Source: Dryococelus australis | Lineage: Eukaryota; Arthropoda; Insecta; Phasmatodea; Phasmatidae | Assembly (NCBI GenBank): GCA_029891345.1 | Contig: CM057006.1 | Span: 42,941,056-43,005,055 of the forward strand | DNA: 64,000 nucleotides | Reading direction: 5' to 3' | In this document: positions 22,663 through 34,089 of the stretch, in pieces | Numbering within the stretch: position 1 is the stretch's first letter | How the letters are laid out: each line of letters begins with the position of its first letter | Program-made: the position numbers and the translations under genes | The notes under the pieces: model-generated | What the model saw: the letters and a program-made list of their open reading frames with translations, nothing else | Told to the model about the DNA's origin: nothing | Databases searched by the model: none

Positions 22663-22937
22663 GGGGGGGCTGCGGTTGTTGTAGTGGTTAGACGACTCGC
22701 CTCCCGCCTTGGCGAACCATGTTCGATTCTCGGCGGGGTCGCCCCCCCCCCCCGAATTTTCGCATCTGGAAATCGTGCCGGACGACGCCGCTGGTCCGCG
22801 GGCTTTCCTCGGGGTTCTCCCGTTTCCCCCGCCCTTGCATTCCCGGCGCTGCTCCATATTCACCTCGCTTCACCCTCATCGGTTCTCAAGGCGTCGGATA
22901 TTAAGAGCCGCCCGAATCTGTTTACTCACTCACTCGG
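22663..22937 (+). mobile_element. SINE family S1 (plus), full length
   Basis: The head GGGGGGGCTGCGGTTG is followed by A-box region GTAGTGGTTAGACGACTCGCC and B-box GTTCGATTCTCGGCGG. A 13-bp C run lies at the head/body junction. The body keeps CGTGCCGGACGACGCCGCTGG through AAGAGCCGCCCGAATC and the tail CACTCACTC. It shows the full-length form that the 6.8-kb copy lacks. Confidence 0.9.
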
Positions 22938-24239
22938 CAGTAAGTGCGTGATAAAATACTGCAGTGTGTTGATGTGTAATATTTTATTTTCCTTTTAATT
23001 GTTTTCCCCGTCGTGGTCGCGTGTGCCGATGGCCAGCGTTTCGGTCGAGAGGCGCCATGGTACCCACGACGTGGCTAGTTCCCGTTGCGGAGCTCCCCTG
23101 GGCTTTCGTTCATTACCGCAGCATTGGAGGGTCCACCCGGCCTTTGCCCAGCCGCGGGCTGTTATTGCGTGATAAAAAGGCGCGCGTGCGTTACATAATT
23201 AAAAGCAATAAAATGCCCTTCCTCCGCCCCCGTATCCTCGAAACTCCTGTGCTTTGTTGGGGGGGGGGTGGGGGGTGTTCCCCTCGCTCCTAATTCCGTT
23301 GCTCTGTTCGCCACGACCGTAAAAATTTTATCGGCTGCGGGGATGCCCGCGTGTCGTCGAGTTGTAAAAGGTGCGCGCACCATTTCACTACTCCGGCGCG
23401 GCGGGGATTTCCATCCGAAAAAGGGTCTTGGTCCCTTGGTGATGGTGATGTTGTAAGGGGTGAAAGTTCGAGGAGGGGGCGGGCAAGACATCTGTTAACA
23501 CGGTCGTTGCGTTACGGAGCGGGAATACCGAAGTGAGACGTTGATCCCGCCGTTTTCACGCGCCGTAGTCCTCAGCGTTTAGGGCGCCTCCGCTACGTCG
23601 CAGCCTCTTCCGAACACACACTTTTTGGAAAATAAACTTAAAAAAAAAAAGTACTGCGTTAATTTTTTTAAACATGGAAAGTAGTATACGTACGGGTCTC
23701 CGGGGACAAAGTATTTTAAATTGGAGCTGGGTGTCTGTGGCTGAGAGACAACTACTTAGGATCGACTAGGACGGGATCGGCAGTCTTCGGCTCGACTCAG
23801 GGGGTGCTTTAAAGTCCTGAACTCGGGATTGTCGAATGTCCCCGAAGGTGCTAAGCAGTTACGAACAATAGCACTTCAAGAATTTTTTTTCTTGTACCAA
23901 TGCTTGTAAGCAAAGGGTATGTCAAATCGTAAATATGAATTTGTTATCTGAATGAAAATATCTTTTTTTTTTATTTCTACCGAAATTATACATAGGATAT
24001 TGCGGAACGATAAAAAAAAAGTCTCTCAACTACACTTCCGGTCTCTTTTTTCAATACACGAAGTCGGACTCTGTATATGACTAAACCAAGACCCATCATA
24101 CGAGTAACGACTCCCTGCACAGGTATGTAATAATCATGGTATGGATCAGCATCTACCAACACTTTCATATACATACTTGGCATTTATTGAAACGACGGTG
24201 ATAATCAGTCTTATTTGCCATGCTCATTTTGAACAGCAA
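22938..24239. other. GC-rich block then AT-rich spacer, no gene recognised
   Basis: From about 22990 to 23620 the sequence is GC-rich with many CG dinucleotides, producing several overlapping open frames of 60-110 codons on both strands without domains. A G run lies at 23258-23274. The rest is AT-rich. A promoter or island function is possible but unsupported. Confidence 0.4.
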
Positions 24240-24505
24240 TACATACCACTCCTTCGATCAATGCTAGTCCTTCGATCAATCCCAATCCGCTCCGCAATCA
24301 GCTCCGCACGCTCCGCCAATCCTCGCCAATATTTCAATCTTTTCATCAATCTTTCGCAATCTTTCCATTAGTCTTTCGAGTGCTCTCGCAATCTTTCCAT
24401 CAATCTTTCGATGGCTCTCGCAATCTTTCGATCGCTCTCTCAATCTTTTCATCAATCTCACAATCTTTCCCTCAATCTTCCAATCAATCCTTCGTCCAAT
24501 ATTTT
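24240..24505. repeat. degenerate (TCAATCTTTC)n tandem repeat
   Basis: About 25 imperfect units of the form (T/G)CAATC.TTC, about 10-12 bp each, with CG variants such as TCTTTCGATCGCTC. Minus-strand reading gives a charged low-complexity peptide, which I regard as an artefact. Confidence 0.85.
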
Positions 24506-24888
24506 TATCAATAATCCATTAATATGCACTTTATGGGTTTGTCATCTGTCCCCCATCCATACATATTAACAAAAATTCCCAAACTGTCTCCAAAATTTGT
24601 TCATGACGACAGACTTAATGTTTTGTATGCAGTTCACTATTCATGCATTCTTTGTACTTTAAGTCTTCATTAATATTCTGTATGCGGATCGTTATCTTAA
24701 TAGTTGAGTACTCATAGCACCACTTTAAAGTCGTGAGAGATGCAAGTATGCAACACACAAAAAAATTAAAACGCAATTATTTTATAATAACAATCAATTA
24801 TTTCTTTGTAATTACAATTTCAGAAGAATGCAGTTCATCACATCATGCGATATAACTCCTCTCCTTGAGTTGTCTAATGATTGAAGAT
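24506..24888. other. no gene recognised
   Basis: AT-rich sequence downstream, on the minus strand, of the broken acidic gene. It could include its 3-prime untranslated region. Confidence 0.4.
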
Positions 24889-25509
24889 ATATTAACTATT
24901 GGGAGAGGCACCCGCGTTTTTGCAGCTCAATAAAATGCCTGAGTCTATCGAGAAGTTCATTCGGATCTTCGGGAAATAAGTAATCAGTATTCTCAGCATC
25001 TTCTGCTTTCTTCATGTCGTTTGTTATTGCAAGTGTGGTAAAGGGGTGTGTCAGTGAATCGAGAAATTCGTCATCATCTTCAGCTCCATAACTGTCGTCA
25101 TAGTCATCACCAGCACAGTCTTCATGATCGTATTCGCCTCCTGTTTCATCCTCAGTATCAAGTTTACTTTTCTTTGTAGCAGGAGTTGTATGGTCATCAG
25201 TATTTAGAGCCTACGATCGTTTATTTGTAAGTTCGTCGACTTCGCGTGAAAGTCTTGCAAGTGTACATTCCACACAAACCGACTCTACTGCACTCATTCC
25301 GTCTTTATCATTGCATGTCCCATCATAATCACCTGTGCAATCAATACCCCCAGGTGAAGCGAAAAAAAAGGGGGTAAAAGGGGCGGGGGGGTAATTGACG
25401 ACATCACTTGCTGGCTCTCAAAAGACGAAACCTTGCAGTTCTTGACGTGTTCCTTCAATATATCGTCTTGCATAAACTGGATGGGACCAATATCGTAATG
25501 TTTCCTCAT
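24889..25509 (-). pseudogene. decayed acidic protein gene, function unknown
   Basis: A minus-strand ATG at 25507-25509 starts a frame (MRKHYDIGPIQFMQDDILKE at its N-terminus). It is shifted at a homopolymer region (25362-25391, A8/G runs). The next frame then reads about 48 residues to a TAG at 25208-25210, and the same frame stays open for a further 104 codons to TAG 24889-24891. That C-terminal part is strongly acidic (a DYDDSYGAEDDDEF stretch) after a basic TPATKKSK patch, and ends with DPNELLDRLRHFIELQK. The coherent composition across the in-frame stop argues for a former gene. The DP.ELLDRLR-type ending recalls, from memory, multicopy arthropod proteins linked to Maverick-like or virus-like elements, which is unverified. 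Alternatively the TAG could lie in a small intron ending CGTAG. Confidence 0.6.
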
Positions 25510-25639
25510 GCAAAAAGGACTCTAGGTGGTTTTCTCATGTCGCCGAGCATTTTAACCGAAGGTGAAAACTCTGTCGGAGAATCGACACTGACGACAATCA
25601 GGTACTGATGGTGGAGGTCGTGGCTCCAAAGTCCAAGAG

Positions 25640-26800
25640 AAAATTAACATATTAACGATTTTGAGTTTCGAACTAGGGACCCTACGCCATGTTTACCTGA
25701 GATATATTGCTTAAAACTCTGTATAAACTGCACATGAAAACTGAGTTGCGAAAAATTAATTTTAGGACATCGCTAAAATGGTTTCCAAAACTCGGGTCAC
25801 TAATCGAATTTCGAACCTCTTATCTTATCCTGATTCCTACATACGATGCCTAAAACTTGCATTGCATTTCCCATTTTTTTTATTCATTCTTAAAGCAGTC
25901 TCTGAAACACTGAGCTAAAATTACCAAATTTTGTCTATGTCCGATAAAAAATTAATGTTTTTAATAGTTTCGTGTTACGAATTGAGGGTTCCTATGCCAT
26001 GCCTAACCGGTGAATATTGCTTAAATGTATATATTAGGCACGCATAGACACGTCAATAGACAGAAAATCACGTACAGAGGTAATTAAAAATTATCCGAAC
26101 CTCATGTCATTAATAAACTTCAACACCTCTTATTGCATTTCGAATCCAGAATAATCCTTCTAAATCTTACGTTTCGCCTTTATTATACATTACTGAAACG
26201 TTCTCCCATGAAAACAGTACATTTTTTCTAAGTCCGATAAAAAATTATTATTTTTCTAATAGTTTCACGTTATGAACTCGGGTCCCTTCACAATGCCAAT
26301 CTGGTAGATATTGCTTACATTTATATCGAGTGTACGCAAATAGACAGAATATCATGCAAGAACCTCGCTAATAAGCCTCTAAAACTCGTGCCATTAATAA
26401 AATTGCAAACCTAATATTTTATTCCTACTCCAGAAATTATCGCATTTTGTCTTCATTATATATTCCTGAAACATTCTCCCATCACTGGGTAAACATAGCA
26501 GATTTTTTCGAAGTCTGATAAAAGATAAACATTTTTATGGTTTCGGGTCTCGAACACAGGCCCCACGCCATGCCTAACCGATGTATATCGCTTAAATGTA
26601 TATTTTAGGTGTGCATAAGCACGTAAACAGACAGAAAATTACGTACATAGTTCGTTAAAACTGATCTAATGGTCAGGTCGGTATTCGATCTGGGGTCTTT
26701 GTATTACCCTATTTCATCTTTATTCTTCGTCCAAAATTTGTCTAACTGCCTACGTTTTATATTTAATGCACCATACATTTATAATTAATTTATTAAGAAG
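25640..26800. repeat. diverged tandem array, about 280-305 bp unit, roughly 3.5-4 copies
   Basis: A block of the form GTTTCG.GTTACGAAC..GGG.CCC.ACGCCATGCCTAACCG..GATATTGCTTAAATGTATAT occurs near 25660, 25965, 26262 and 26541. It is followed each time by GACAGAAAAT(C/T)AC, AAACTCG...CATTAATAAA, TATTTTAT..C.ATTCC.GAA, TGAAACATTCTCCCAT and a CGAAGTCCGATAAAA block. Read on the minus strand, each unit contains a B-box-like GTTCGA.AC preceded by GGCATGGCGT. It is either a satellite or a tandem of tRNA-related SINE units. Confidence 0.72.
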
Positions 26801-27527
26801 CGATTTGTAATAACTTGTCACTTAGGTGCTTATCTTCGTTTTGGCGCATGGGTTCTGGGTTCCGGATTCAGATCCGCCCGCCCGCCATCATGGTTGACGT
26901 CACAGCCAGCGCTCACGGCCGGCAGTTCGTCTTTGCCGGCCTGGAGCGATGATGTTATGACGTCATGGCGGACATCTTTGTTATGCTTGCCCCCAAAAAA
27001 CATCATAATCACACTACTTTGTTTCCATGGAAGAGACGCTGCTCTCCACATCGATGCCCGAAATGTAGGGGCGATAGGGGATTCGATGCTCGTGTCGATG
27101 TCGCCCTTAGCACTCGCTCGCAGTTAAGTTGTCCGCCCGCGGTCGGCGACAATGTGGGTGTCATGGGGTAAACAACACCCGAGTGCGCACTAGGTAGCGC
27201 CGTAGAAAACAAGAGAAGCACGATCGTCTCTGTGATCGCCCGAAGCTGGGATGCTCGCTGCCTGCCGGTAGTATTTGCACTCGAACGCCAGCACCTACCC
27301 TTGCAGATAACTTGCTAATTAATGCACCCTGGCCGCGCTGGCTCGGCGCTGTTCGTAATTGGAAACGTGGAAAGCCACACAGCACGTGGTGCGAGGTGCA
27401 GTGAAGCTGGTTCCGGTTAGTGTGCACAATGGGTGCGTCAGCGTAGTTACTAAAACACTCTGTGGGCCGTATGCACAGACTCGCCCAGAAGCTAAAGCTC
27501 GGCTTCGCCCGTTTTTGGAAAAATTCT
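26801..27527. other. GC-rich stretch, no gene recognised
   Basis: About 26840-27500 is GC-rich with CG dinucleotides and palindromic GACGTCA motifs (26897, 26958). A block GTCGATGTCGCCCTTAGCAC resembles part of dispersed repeat F. Open frames here have no domains. Confidence 0.4.
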
Positions 27528-27529
27528 TA

Positions 27530-28315
27530 CACTGTAAAAAAGAATTTGTGAATTTTACTGAGAAATTTTTTGTAATTGTACAAATGCTTGCAACAGTACA
27601 AATATTTATCTTGTAAAACTACAAGGGCCGTGTTTGTAATAGACCTCCAGAAATGTCTGTACTATACTGACCCGTATCAGGGAGCTTCAGCAAAATAGCG
27701 TACACTCAACAAAGTAGAACCTCTTATATAGCTGTTTGTGCAGAAGCTATGGGTGATGTAAGTATAGTTGTGTGCAAAAGTAAATGTATGTGTGTATTAG
27801 AAATGTATTGCAAGTTTGAATAACGTAAAACACTTCAAACATTTCAAATATTAATAATAATTATAAAACGACAATTTCTATAAAACGTGACCTTATTACT
27901 CTGCAACTGTTAATGTTTCCTAGTTACACAGAACTCTTTAAAACGATATAAATGTATTCTTTTAAATCAATCAACTTCCTTAATGTACTTGCAGCTATAT
28001 GTAATACAAAAATAAGTTTTGAGTTCGTAAGTCAAAGTGGTCTTGTGGTTAAGGTTATGGGTTTAAGTCCCCGTGCTGGTGAAATATACATTTTTTTCTA
28101 AAATTATATTTAGAAATATTTGTTTAGTTATTCTCTGTAATTAATTAATCACAAATGTTTTCTATATGAAAAAATCATTTTATGTACATTTCTCAATAAT
28201 GTTAAGTTGTAATACAAGGCTATCATTTGTAATATTTTGCGGATTTTACAAGAAAACCGTTTGTAGTTTTACAAAGGATTTTCTTTTGTAAAAGGGCAAA
28301 CAATTCTTCACAGTG
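27530..28315. mobile_element. element J, TA-flanked inverted-repeat transposon, non-autonomous
   Basis: The ends CACTGTAAAAAAGAA (left) and CACTGTGAAGAA (right, inverted) are flanked by TA at 27528-27529 and 28316-28317. Inverted similarity continues inward through CTTGTAAAACTACAA against its counterpart TTTGTAGTTTTACAAA. It is 786 bp with no transposase. It carries a tRNA-like block at 28028-28085. The superfamily is not assigned beyond TA-target. Confidence 0.65.
28028..28085 (+). other. tRNA-like (A-box/B-box) block inside element J
   Basis: AGTGGTCTTGTGGTTAAGG resembles a Pol III A-box and D-arm, and GGGTTTAAGTCCCCG resembles a T-arm and B-box, with spacing close to that in tRNA. No complete cloverleaf with acceptor stem is visible. 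It is likely a captured tRNA or SINE head. Confidence 0.45.
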
Positions 28316-28317
28316 TA

Positions 28318-29316
28318 GTTTTCGCGTCATAATTTCGGATTCAGAATACTTACTGATAATTTACCATTATAGAATGTCTACATTGTACGAGTTGTTTAAT
28401 ATTTTTGTACTGAATTTTAATTGTGTGTTCTCTGCTCGGTGTAAAAAGTCAAGAACATATTTATATTTTATCAATGAGTCTTTGCCTTTTTTGCAAGCAG
28501 GAAAAAACACACGGTGAAAATTAGATACAAAAGTATTAAATAATTAGTAAATTGTTAATTTTTTGTTATAAAACATTCTCAATAATACCTCTGAAACTCA
28601 CGAAAACGAAGCATATGCACAAAACAGGCGAAGGCGATCCTTAAAGCATCACTATCACCGCCTGTAGTGGAGATTCCAAGCTTCGCTTAATTTCGTATTC
28701 TCGGTCGATTTTAGTTTACACTTCGTGCTGCTTCATGAAGTTTAGTTCGGTTGGTTACTAAAATGCCAAAATACACGAGCTTGTCCGAATTTATTGACGT
28801 CAGTTGATCACCGCCAATAGGAAACGGCTGGAACTATTACGCTTGCTTCTTCTCGTATGGAATAAAATGGAGAGGTCTGCTCCTTGAAATATTCTTGCCT
28901 TGCGCCTTCTAGTTCTGCAACGTATTTAGTGGTGCTGTGTATGTAGGATTTCAGTTCCGTAAATACCATTCTCATGGCAAGTGTGTGTGGATTTTTCACC
29001 CATACACGGAATAAACTATTTAAATTTCAATCTAGCTGAAGCCTTGATATAGCTATTTTGCAGAAATCTCCACGAGATAGTTTAGGGTGGTCACTCTGCG
29101 ACTAGATTTATACACTCAAAAATAAGACGCACTAACACTTAATGGGGATGAACATACGAAAGGAGTCGTGTAGTGCGGATTTCCCATAGTTTATAATGGC
29201 AGTGGTGATTAGATTCCTCTCTAATTACTGCCCCTTAAGTTGATTCCTGGCAGCTTGAACCTTTCCCGTACAGAATCTCTCTATAGGCGCGGGGTTTTAA
29301 GCCGTGGTAGCCGAGG
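28318..29316. other. no gene recognised
   Basis: AT-rich. A CpG-poor block near 28600-28760 has no match elsewhere in the window. Confidence 0.45.
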
Positions 29317-29318
29317 TA

Positions 29319-29554
29319 TAGCTGTTCATATTTAAGTGACCTTTTTTTAAGGCCCTTTAAACAAAAATAAACCTCTAATAATTGTGTTTTATCGCAGCTT
29401 CAGACATTAACTTTTGATATAGGTGAAAAATACGCTATCTTTATTAGTCACGTGGTACTGCTTGCATTAGCAAGTGGCGGAAAAATAGAAATTTTGTGAA
29501 AGTAACAATTTTTGAAGAGCCATAAAAAGTGCTCACTTTACCGTGAACAGCCTA
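29319..29554 (-). mobile_element. family B MITE, copy 3 (reverse)
   Basis: TA flanks at 29317-29318 and 29555-29556. The left end is worn (TAGCTGTTCATATTTAAGTG); the right end is perfect (CTCACTTTACCGTGAACAGCC). Confidence 0.86.
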
Positions 29555-29556
29555 TA

Positions 29557-31249
29557 ACAAGAATTATATTCTCTAAGTGGGTAATCACGCGTAGTTAGTG
29601 TAAAACTATTGCCCTTTTTTTTTTGTATAAACGCTTCGAAGGTATACCAATAACGACGGATTTTCTTTCCAAAACTGAAGTTACATCGGGGGAATGAAAA
29701 CCGAAAATTCTGTGTTGTTAAGAAAGAGTTGGGTTGTCAGGAAAAAAAAAAAAACTTATACATTCTCCCTTTTAAATTCTGAATTAAAAAATAATCACAT
29801 GACAAACTACGCAGCTGTATAAACAGATATGCCTATACAACGTGTTTACAAACAGCACAGATTAAGTATAAGACGAAAACGTACGTACCAATTTTCCCTT
29901 AAGTGATTATTAAATGGAACTGTGCGCCCCCAAAAATACATTTTTCCAGCTGCTTTTACTTGGAAATATCAGACAGTGCAGTATTTGCGATGAAGTAATA
30001 AATCGCTGAATAGTGATTTGTTTAACGGAGCTCAAACAACTTCTGAAAACACGGTTGGTAATATTATCCTCCTTCGTTACGTAAATGGGCTTTGCCGCCC
30101 TATATGTTTGCATGAAACTCTGTAGCACTGAGCTGTGAACAATTCCTTGTGTATCAGCACGTGTAAATTAACAGAAAAGTTCGTCTTCTCCGAACACACT
30201 CAGGTGAACCGTTCGGCACAAATAGGTAAACACTGCAAGTCTTGTCCTCGCCCAATTGAAGTATTTTTGTGATCCACTCATGAATGCAGTCGTACAGGTT
30301 TGAAAACTTTTTAAAGTAGCGAAAGCTGGTAGATGGCTGAAGTTCTTTGGATAAGGCGAGATACTGTTTTCGGTAATCTACTTTTTCTTTTTCGCGCAGT
30401 AAATAAGTGGGGAATTTTCTTTCAGCTGTTTATTACAATATCCGGTATGCTTTCCATTGCGTTTTGTCCTCATTAAAGTAACGAATACCTGTTGAAAAAT
30501 GATGTTTTTCGGTTTATTACGGAAGGTTAGTGTATCATGTTTTGACAATATTTCGTCTCAACAAATGGAAATGTTACTTAAGCTCTTCGTGTCCTGATGA
30601 GGTGGCAGAGTAGATTAGACATTGCAGACGCTCATTAATCCGAACTGAGCTAATTTGCGCCGTCGCGCGTAAAATGTCGAAAATCTCCCCCATAGTGCAA
30701 ATCCCGTAATCAAAGTGAATTTGAATAATGTAAAAAGTCTGGTTTAAAGGCGAATGCCATGGGTGTCAAAAGTTTTTTAAAAAACTTAATTTATATGATA
30801 ATGAAGTGAGCTATCCTGGACCATGCAAGTCACCTACCGTGAAAATGGAAATCAACAGCTTTGTTGGAAATAGTTATTACGGTATGTATATTACATTTTC
30901 CGGACACGTTGTAGCCATACCACTTTATCGTGAATGAAACAGAAAACCTGTACTGCAGCGCGGGTTGTCGCGCATATAATTTCACTGCCTTGTCAGGTCC
31001 TTGATATTAAACAGTTTTTGAAGTCCTGCGGAAGCTCTACTTTCGGGCTACCTGCTGCGTATCCTTCCGCCACTTGTAAACAAACATACACGAGTCTGGA
31101 ACAAAACAAGAAAATCTAAAATAAATAATTAAAAAAAAAAGTGTAATTAAAATATATTACAGCTGTACACGTAAATATGTCGGTAAGAAACATATTAGGG
31201 TACTTTACAAAAAAAACGCATTAAAATTTAATATTATTTCACATGAGAA
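29557..31249. other. no gene recognised
   Basis: AT-rich sequence with A or T runs at 29610-29619 and 29740-29753. Short open frames only. Confidence 0.5.
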
Positions 31250-31510
31250 CAATTTCTCACTAGTCATTACCAGCATTCGTATTTTCTCTTTGTTTAATCG
31301 AATTTGAACTCTGATGTAAACACTTTAATTTATAAATAGAATATAAGTGAAGGTTTAATTCAACCGAACAATAAGGTACTTTAATGTTAACCAAAAAAAA
31401 AAAAAAACTCTTATTATGAGATTTGTTTAAGAACCAGACAGAAATGTTTTACATAGGATGATTTTTCAAAAGTTTGATACAAAAAGAATGAAGATGCCCA
31501 TCATATAGTG
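31250..31510. mobile_element. family H element, partial copy 1
   Basis: It shares TTTCTCACTAG.CATTACCA, ATAAATAGAATATAAGTGAAGGTTTAATT, ACTCTTATTATGA and GATGATTTTTCAAAAGTTTGAT with 34090-34531 and 41943-42284. The left end is not found. Confidence 0.5.
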
Positions 31511-31583
31511 AAAATAGATTTAATTTGTTGCTAATGTGGTAGTAACATATATAAATTTGATGCTTTGATAGTGGGTCACTAAA

Positions 31584-31800
31584 ATATGTCATTAGTGTTG
31601 GTTTTTTTGCACGGCTGTACTTGCAATTAACTTCGTATTACACAGATTTTCTAGACTTTAATACAATATTTGAACACAACAAGCAGAAATATGTCATTAG
31701 TGTTGGTTTTTTTGCACGGCTGTACTTGCAATTAACTTCGTATTACAAAGATGCCGATTTTCTAGACTTTAATACAATATTTGAACACAGCAAGCAGAAA
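31584..31800. repeat. tandem duplication, 105-111 bp unit, two copies
   Basis: Copy 1 starts at 31584 and copy 2 at 31689, nearly identical (ATATGTCATTAGTGTTGG through ACAAGCAGAAAT). Copy 2 has a 6-bp insertion (GATGCC) after TATTACAAA. The high identity means it is recent. The 65-codon frame spanning both is an artefact of the duplication. Confidence 0.95.
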
Positions 31801-32376
31801 TACATTTTTAACACATAGGCTCAATTATTATATAAAATTAAGCAAAACAGGTTTAAAGTAAAGGATAACGAAATAGAAAAAAAAAAAACACTCAAAATTT
31901 TGGTAATTTGCGAAATCATATTTTGTCCTTTTCTGTTGCACAAAAATAATGTTTCGTATTATTTACTTTTCAAGACATCTGTTGATCATTTCGGTTTATA
32001 CGTAATAAAGTTTTAAGCTATGTCAGAGTTCATTTTCATCTCGTTGTTAAAATTTTTTCAAGTTTTGTTTCCACCAAATCGTGTTCATAATTTCTACATC
32101 AACTACAGAAAAAAAATTGAGATTAAAATTATATCACATCTTGATTACTTCTCTTTTCACTTTTATGAATTCTAATTTTTAAGGGGGAAACGGGGGGGTA
32201 TTCCGCTTTAGGGATGTTTCAGAGCCATTCGCAGTGAACTTGGCATATTTATTAAATAGGCGTATTGTAAAAGCTTAGCCTATTTGTATTAAATTGTTCG
32301 CGATATCTCCCATTGCATTTATGTAATTGTAATTTGACCACTGTAGTATCCTTTCCTTTCGAACATTCTCCCTGTG
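31801..32376. other. no gene recognised
   Basis: AT-rich, with A runs and a short G run near 32181-32198. Confidence 0.45.
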
Positions 32377-32378
32377 TA

Positions 32379-32614
32379 TAGGCTGTTTACGGTAAAGTGA
32401 GCACTTTTGAGGCCCTAGTTACTTTTCCTTTCAGGCATTTTTTATCCCTTACCCACCTTTTTAATGTAAATATTGCCATATAAGTAAGAAACACAGTGTG
32501 TATATTCCACCGCACTCGGAAGTTAACGTCTAAGGCTAAAATAAAATATGTTTATTGAATATTATTTCAAATGAGAGGGTATTCAAAAGTGCTCACTTAA
32601 CCGTGAATAGATTA
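32379..32614 (+). mobile_element. family B MITE, copy 4 (forward)
   Basis: TA at 32377-32378 precedes TAGGCTGTTTACGGTAAAGTG. The interior is one of the least diverged of family B. The right end reads CTCACTTAACCGTGAATAG. Confidence 0.9.
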
Positions 32615-32689
32615 TATATGTGCGTACGCGCGTGTATGTGCGTGGAGAATGCAAAACTATCAGAACTGAAAAAAAAAATATTGTTTCTA

Positions 32690-33348
32690 TAGGCTGTTCA
32701 CGGTAAGCTGAGCAGTTTTGAAAGCCCTGCTTAAGATCTGCTTGGCAGCACATCGTGTGTTTTCTCCACCATTTGTAAAATTAACATTACCATGGACCCG
32801 TCCACTTTGTGCATGCGCTGGTCTAGTCAAACTGTAAAAATATTAGAAAAGCAAATATTTCAAAAATTAAGCTAATGCTTACAATTACGTGCATTATAAA
32901 AAAAACCAAAAGAAAAGAAATTATTTCACTGTTCACAAATGTTTACTGGGCACTTTTAATAAAACTCTTAAAACTCGGAACTATAGGCTGTTCACGGTAA
33001 AGTGAGAACTTTCGACGCCCTAGTTAATTTTTTTTACTTTCAGCCATTTTTTTAAATCTTTTAACTACCTATTGTCATGTAGGTAATTAACACTCAGTAT
33101 GCATTCCACCGCACTCGGAATTCAACATCTAAGGCTAAAATAAAATATATTTATTGGCTGTTATTCCAAATGAGAAAGCTTTTAAAAGTGCTCACTTCAC
33201 CGTGAATAGCCTATACTCCCCTCCGACGTTGCCAGCTTAATCGGACTCGTGTCAGTCGGTGTGCCCGTTATAATAGCTGCAGGTAACGGCAATGACATTT
33301 TTCAAAGGTTGATTTCAAAAGTGCTTCTCTTTACCGTGCACAGCCTTC
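32690..33348 (+). mobile_element. family A MITE, copy 6 (forward), split by a B element
   Basis: The left part (32690-32983) ends in CTCGGAACTA. The right part resumes after the B insert as CTCCCCTCCG and runs through GTTGCCAGCTTAAT and GTGCCCGTTATAATAG to TTACCGTGCACAGCC. Removing the insert and one TA restores the family A order GGAACTACT, so the insertion site is certain. Confidence 0.9.
32984..33213 (+). mobile_element. family B MITE, copy 5 (forward), nested in A copy 6
   Basis: It is complete, TAGGCTGTTCACGGTAAAGTG to CACCGTGAATAGCCTA, with TA at 32982-32983 and 33214-33215. Because the host sequence is known from other A copies, this insertion shows directly that the duplication is 2 bp (TA). 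Confidence 0.95.
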
Positions 33349-33749
33349 AGTCAACATATCGCTGTATTTTATCCGGCGAGAAGCGTGTACAAAACTATGT
33401 GGGAACATTCATCACTGGCGTGTATTTCTTCAACGCGGCGCTACCATCCCGTTCGCATATTATTGCTCCAACACAAATCACGTGGGAACGTAGTGCAGGA
33501 ACACGGTAGTTACGATTTTTTTTTTTTTCTGTTTCTTCCTGTGCACTGCTTCTGCATTGTTAACATTCGATTTCCGCTGCATCGAATATGATTTACAAAA
33601 CTGAAAAAGAGATATCATTGTTATGAAAAAAAAAGTTTGCGGATTTCGGTAAATAAAAACCTCGTGTAGTATTTTACTTGTACAATGTGATGCAACCGCC
33701 TTTAATTTTATTTCTATTGCAAGTAAATGTCGTAAAGATTGCCGAGGGA

Positions 33750-33835
<86 letters not shown>

Positions 33836-34089
33836 GTAGAAGTATGATTTATTTCAGCGTATTACAATCTCATGAATTCTCCAAAAAATGTGTGTGAAGT
33901 TATAATGTCTTTCCGAAGCATGAACAGCGAGTTAATATTTGATCGCACCAAAATATTCGCAGATAGATTCTCTTAGAAACACGTTTAACCAATATAGTTT
34001 GTGTAAACTTTTCTGCTGAGAAACATTAGTGAGCTGTCGGGTCAATCATTGTGAAATAAAATACGAAATTTGGTTAACGCAATCCTTGC
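33349..34089. other. AT-rich spacer with (TA)n
   Basis: Contains the (TA)n tract listed separately and short frames without domains. Confidence 0.45.
33752..33832. repeat. (TA)n microsatellite
   Basis: About 40 uninterrupted TA units. It can extrude as a cruciform. Confidence 0.98.

Noticed and set aside
31621..31818. 65-codon frame with an internal protein duplication
   Set aside because: Produced by the recent 105-bp DNA duplication of AT-rich non-coding sequence.
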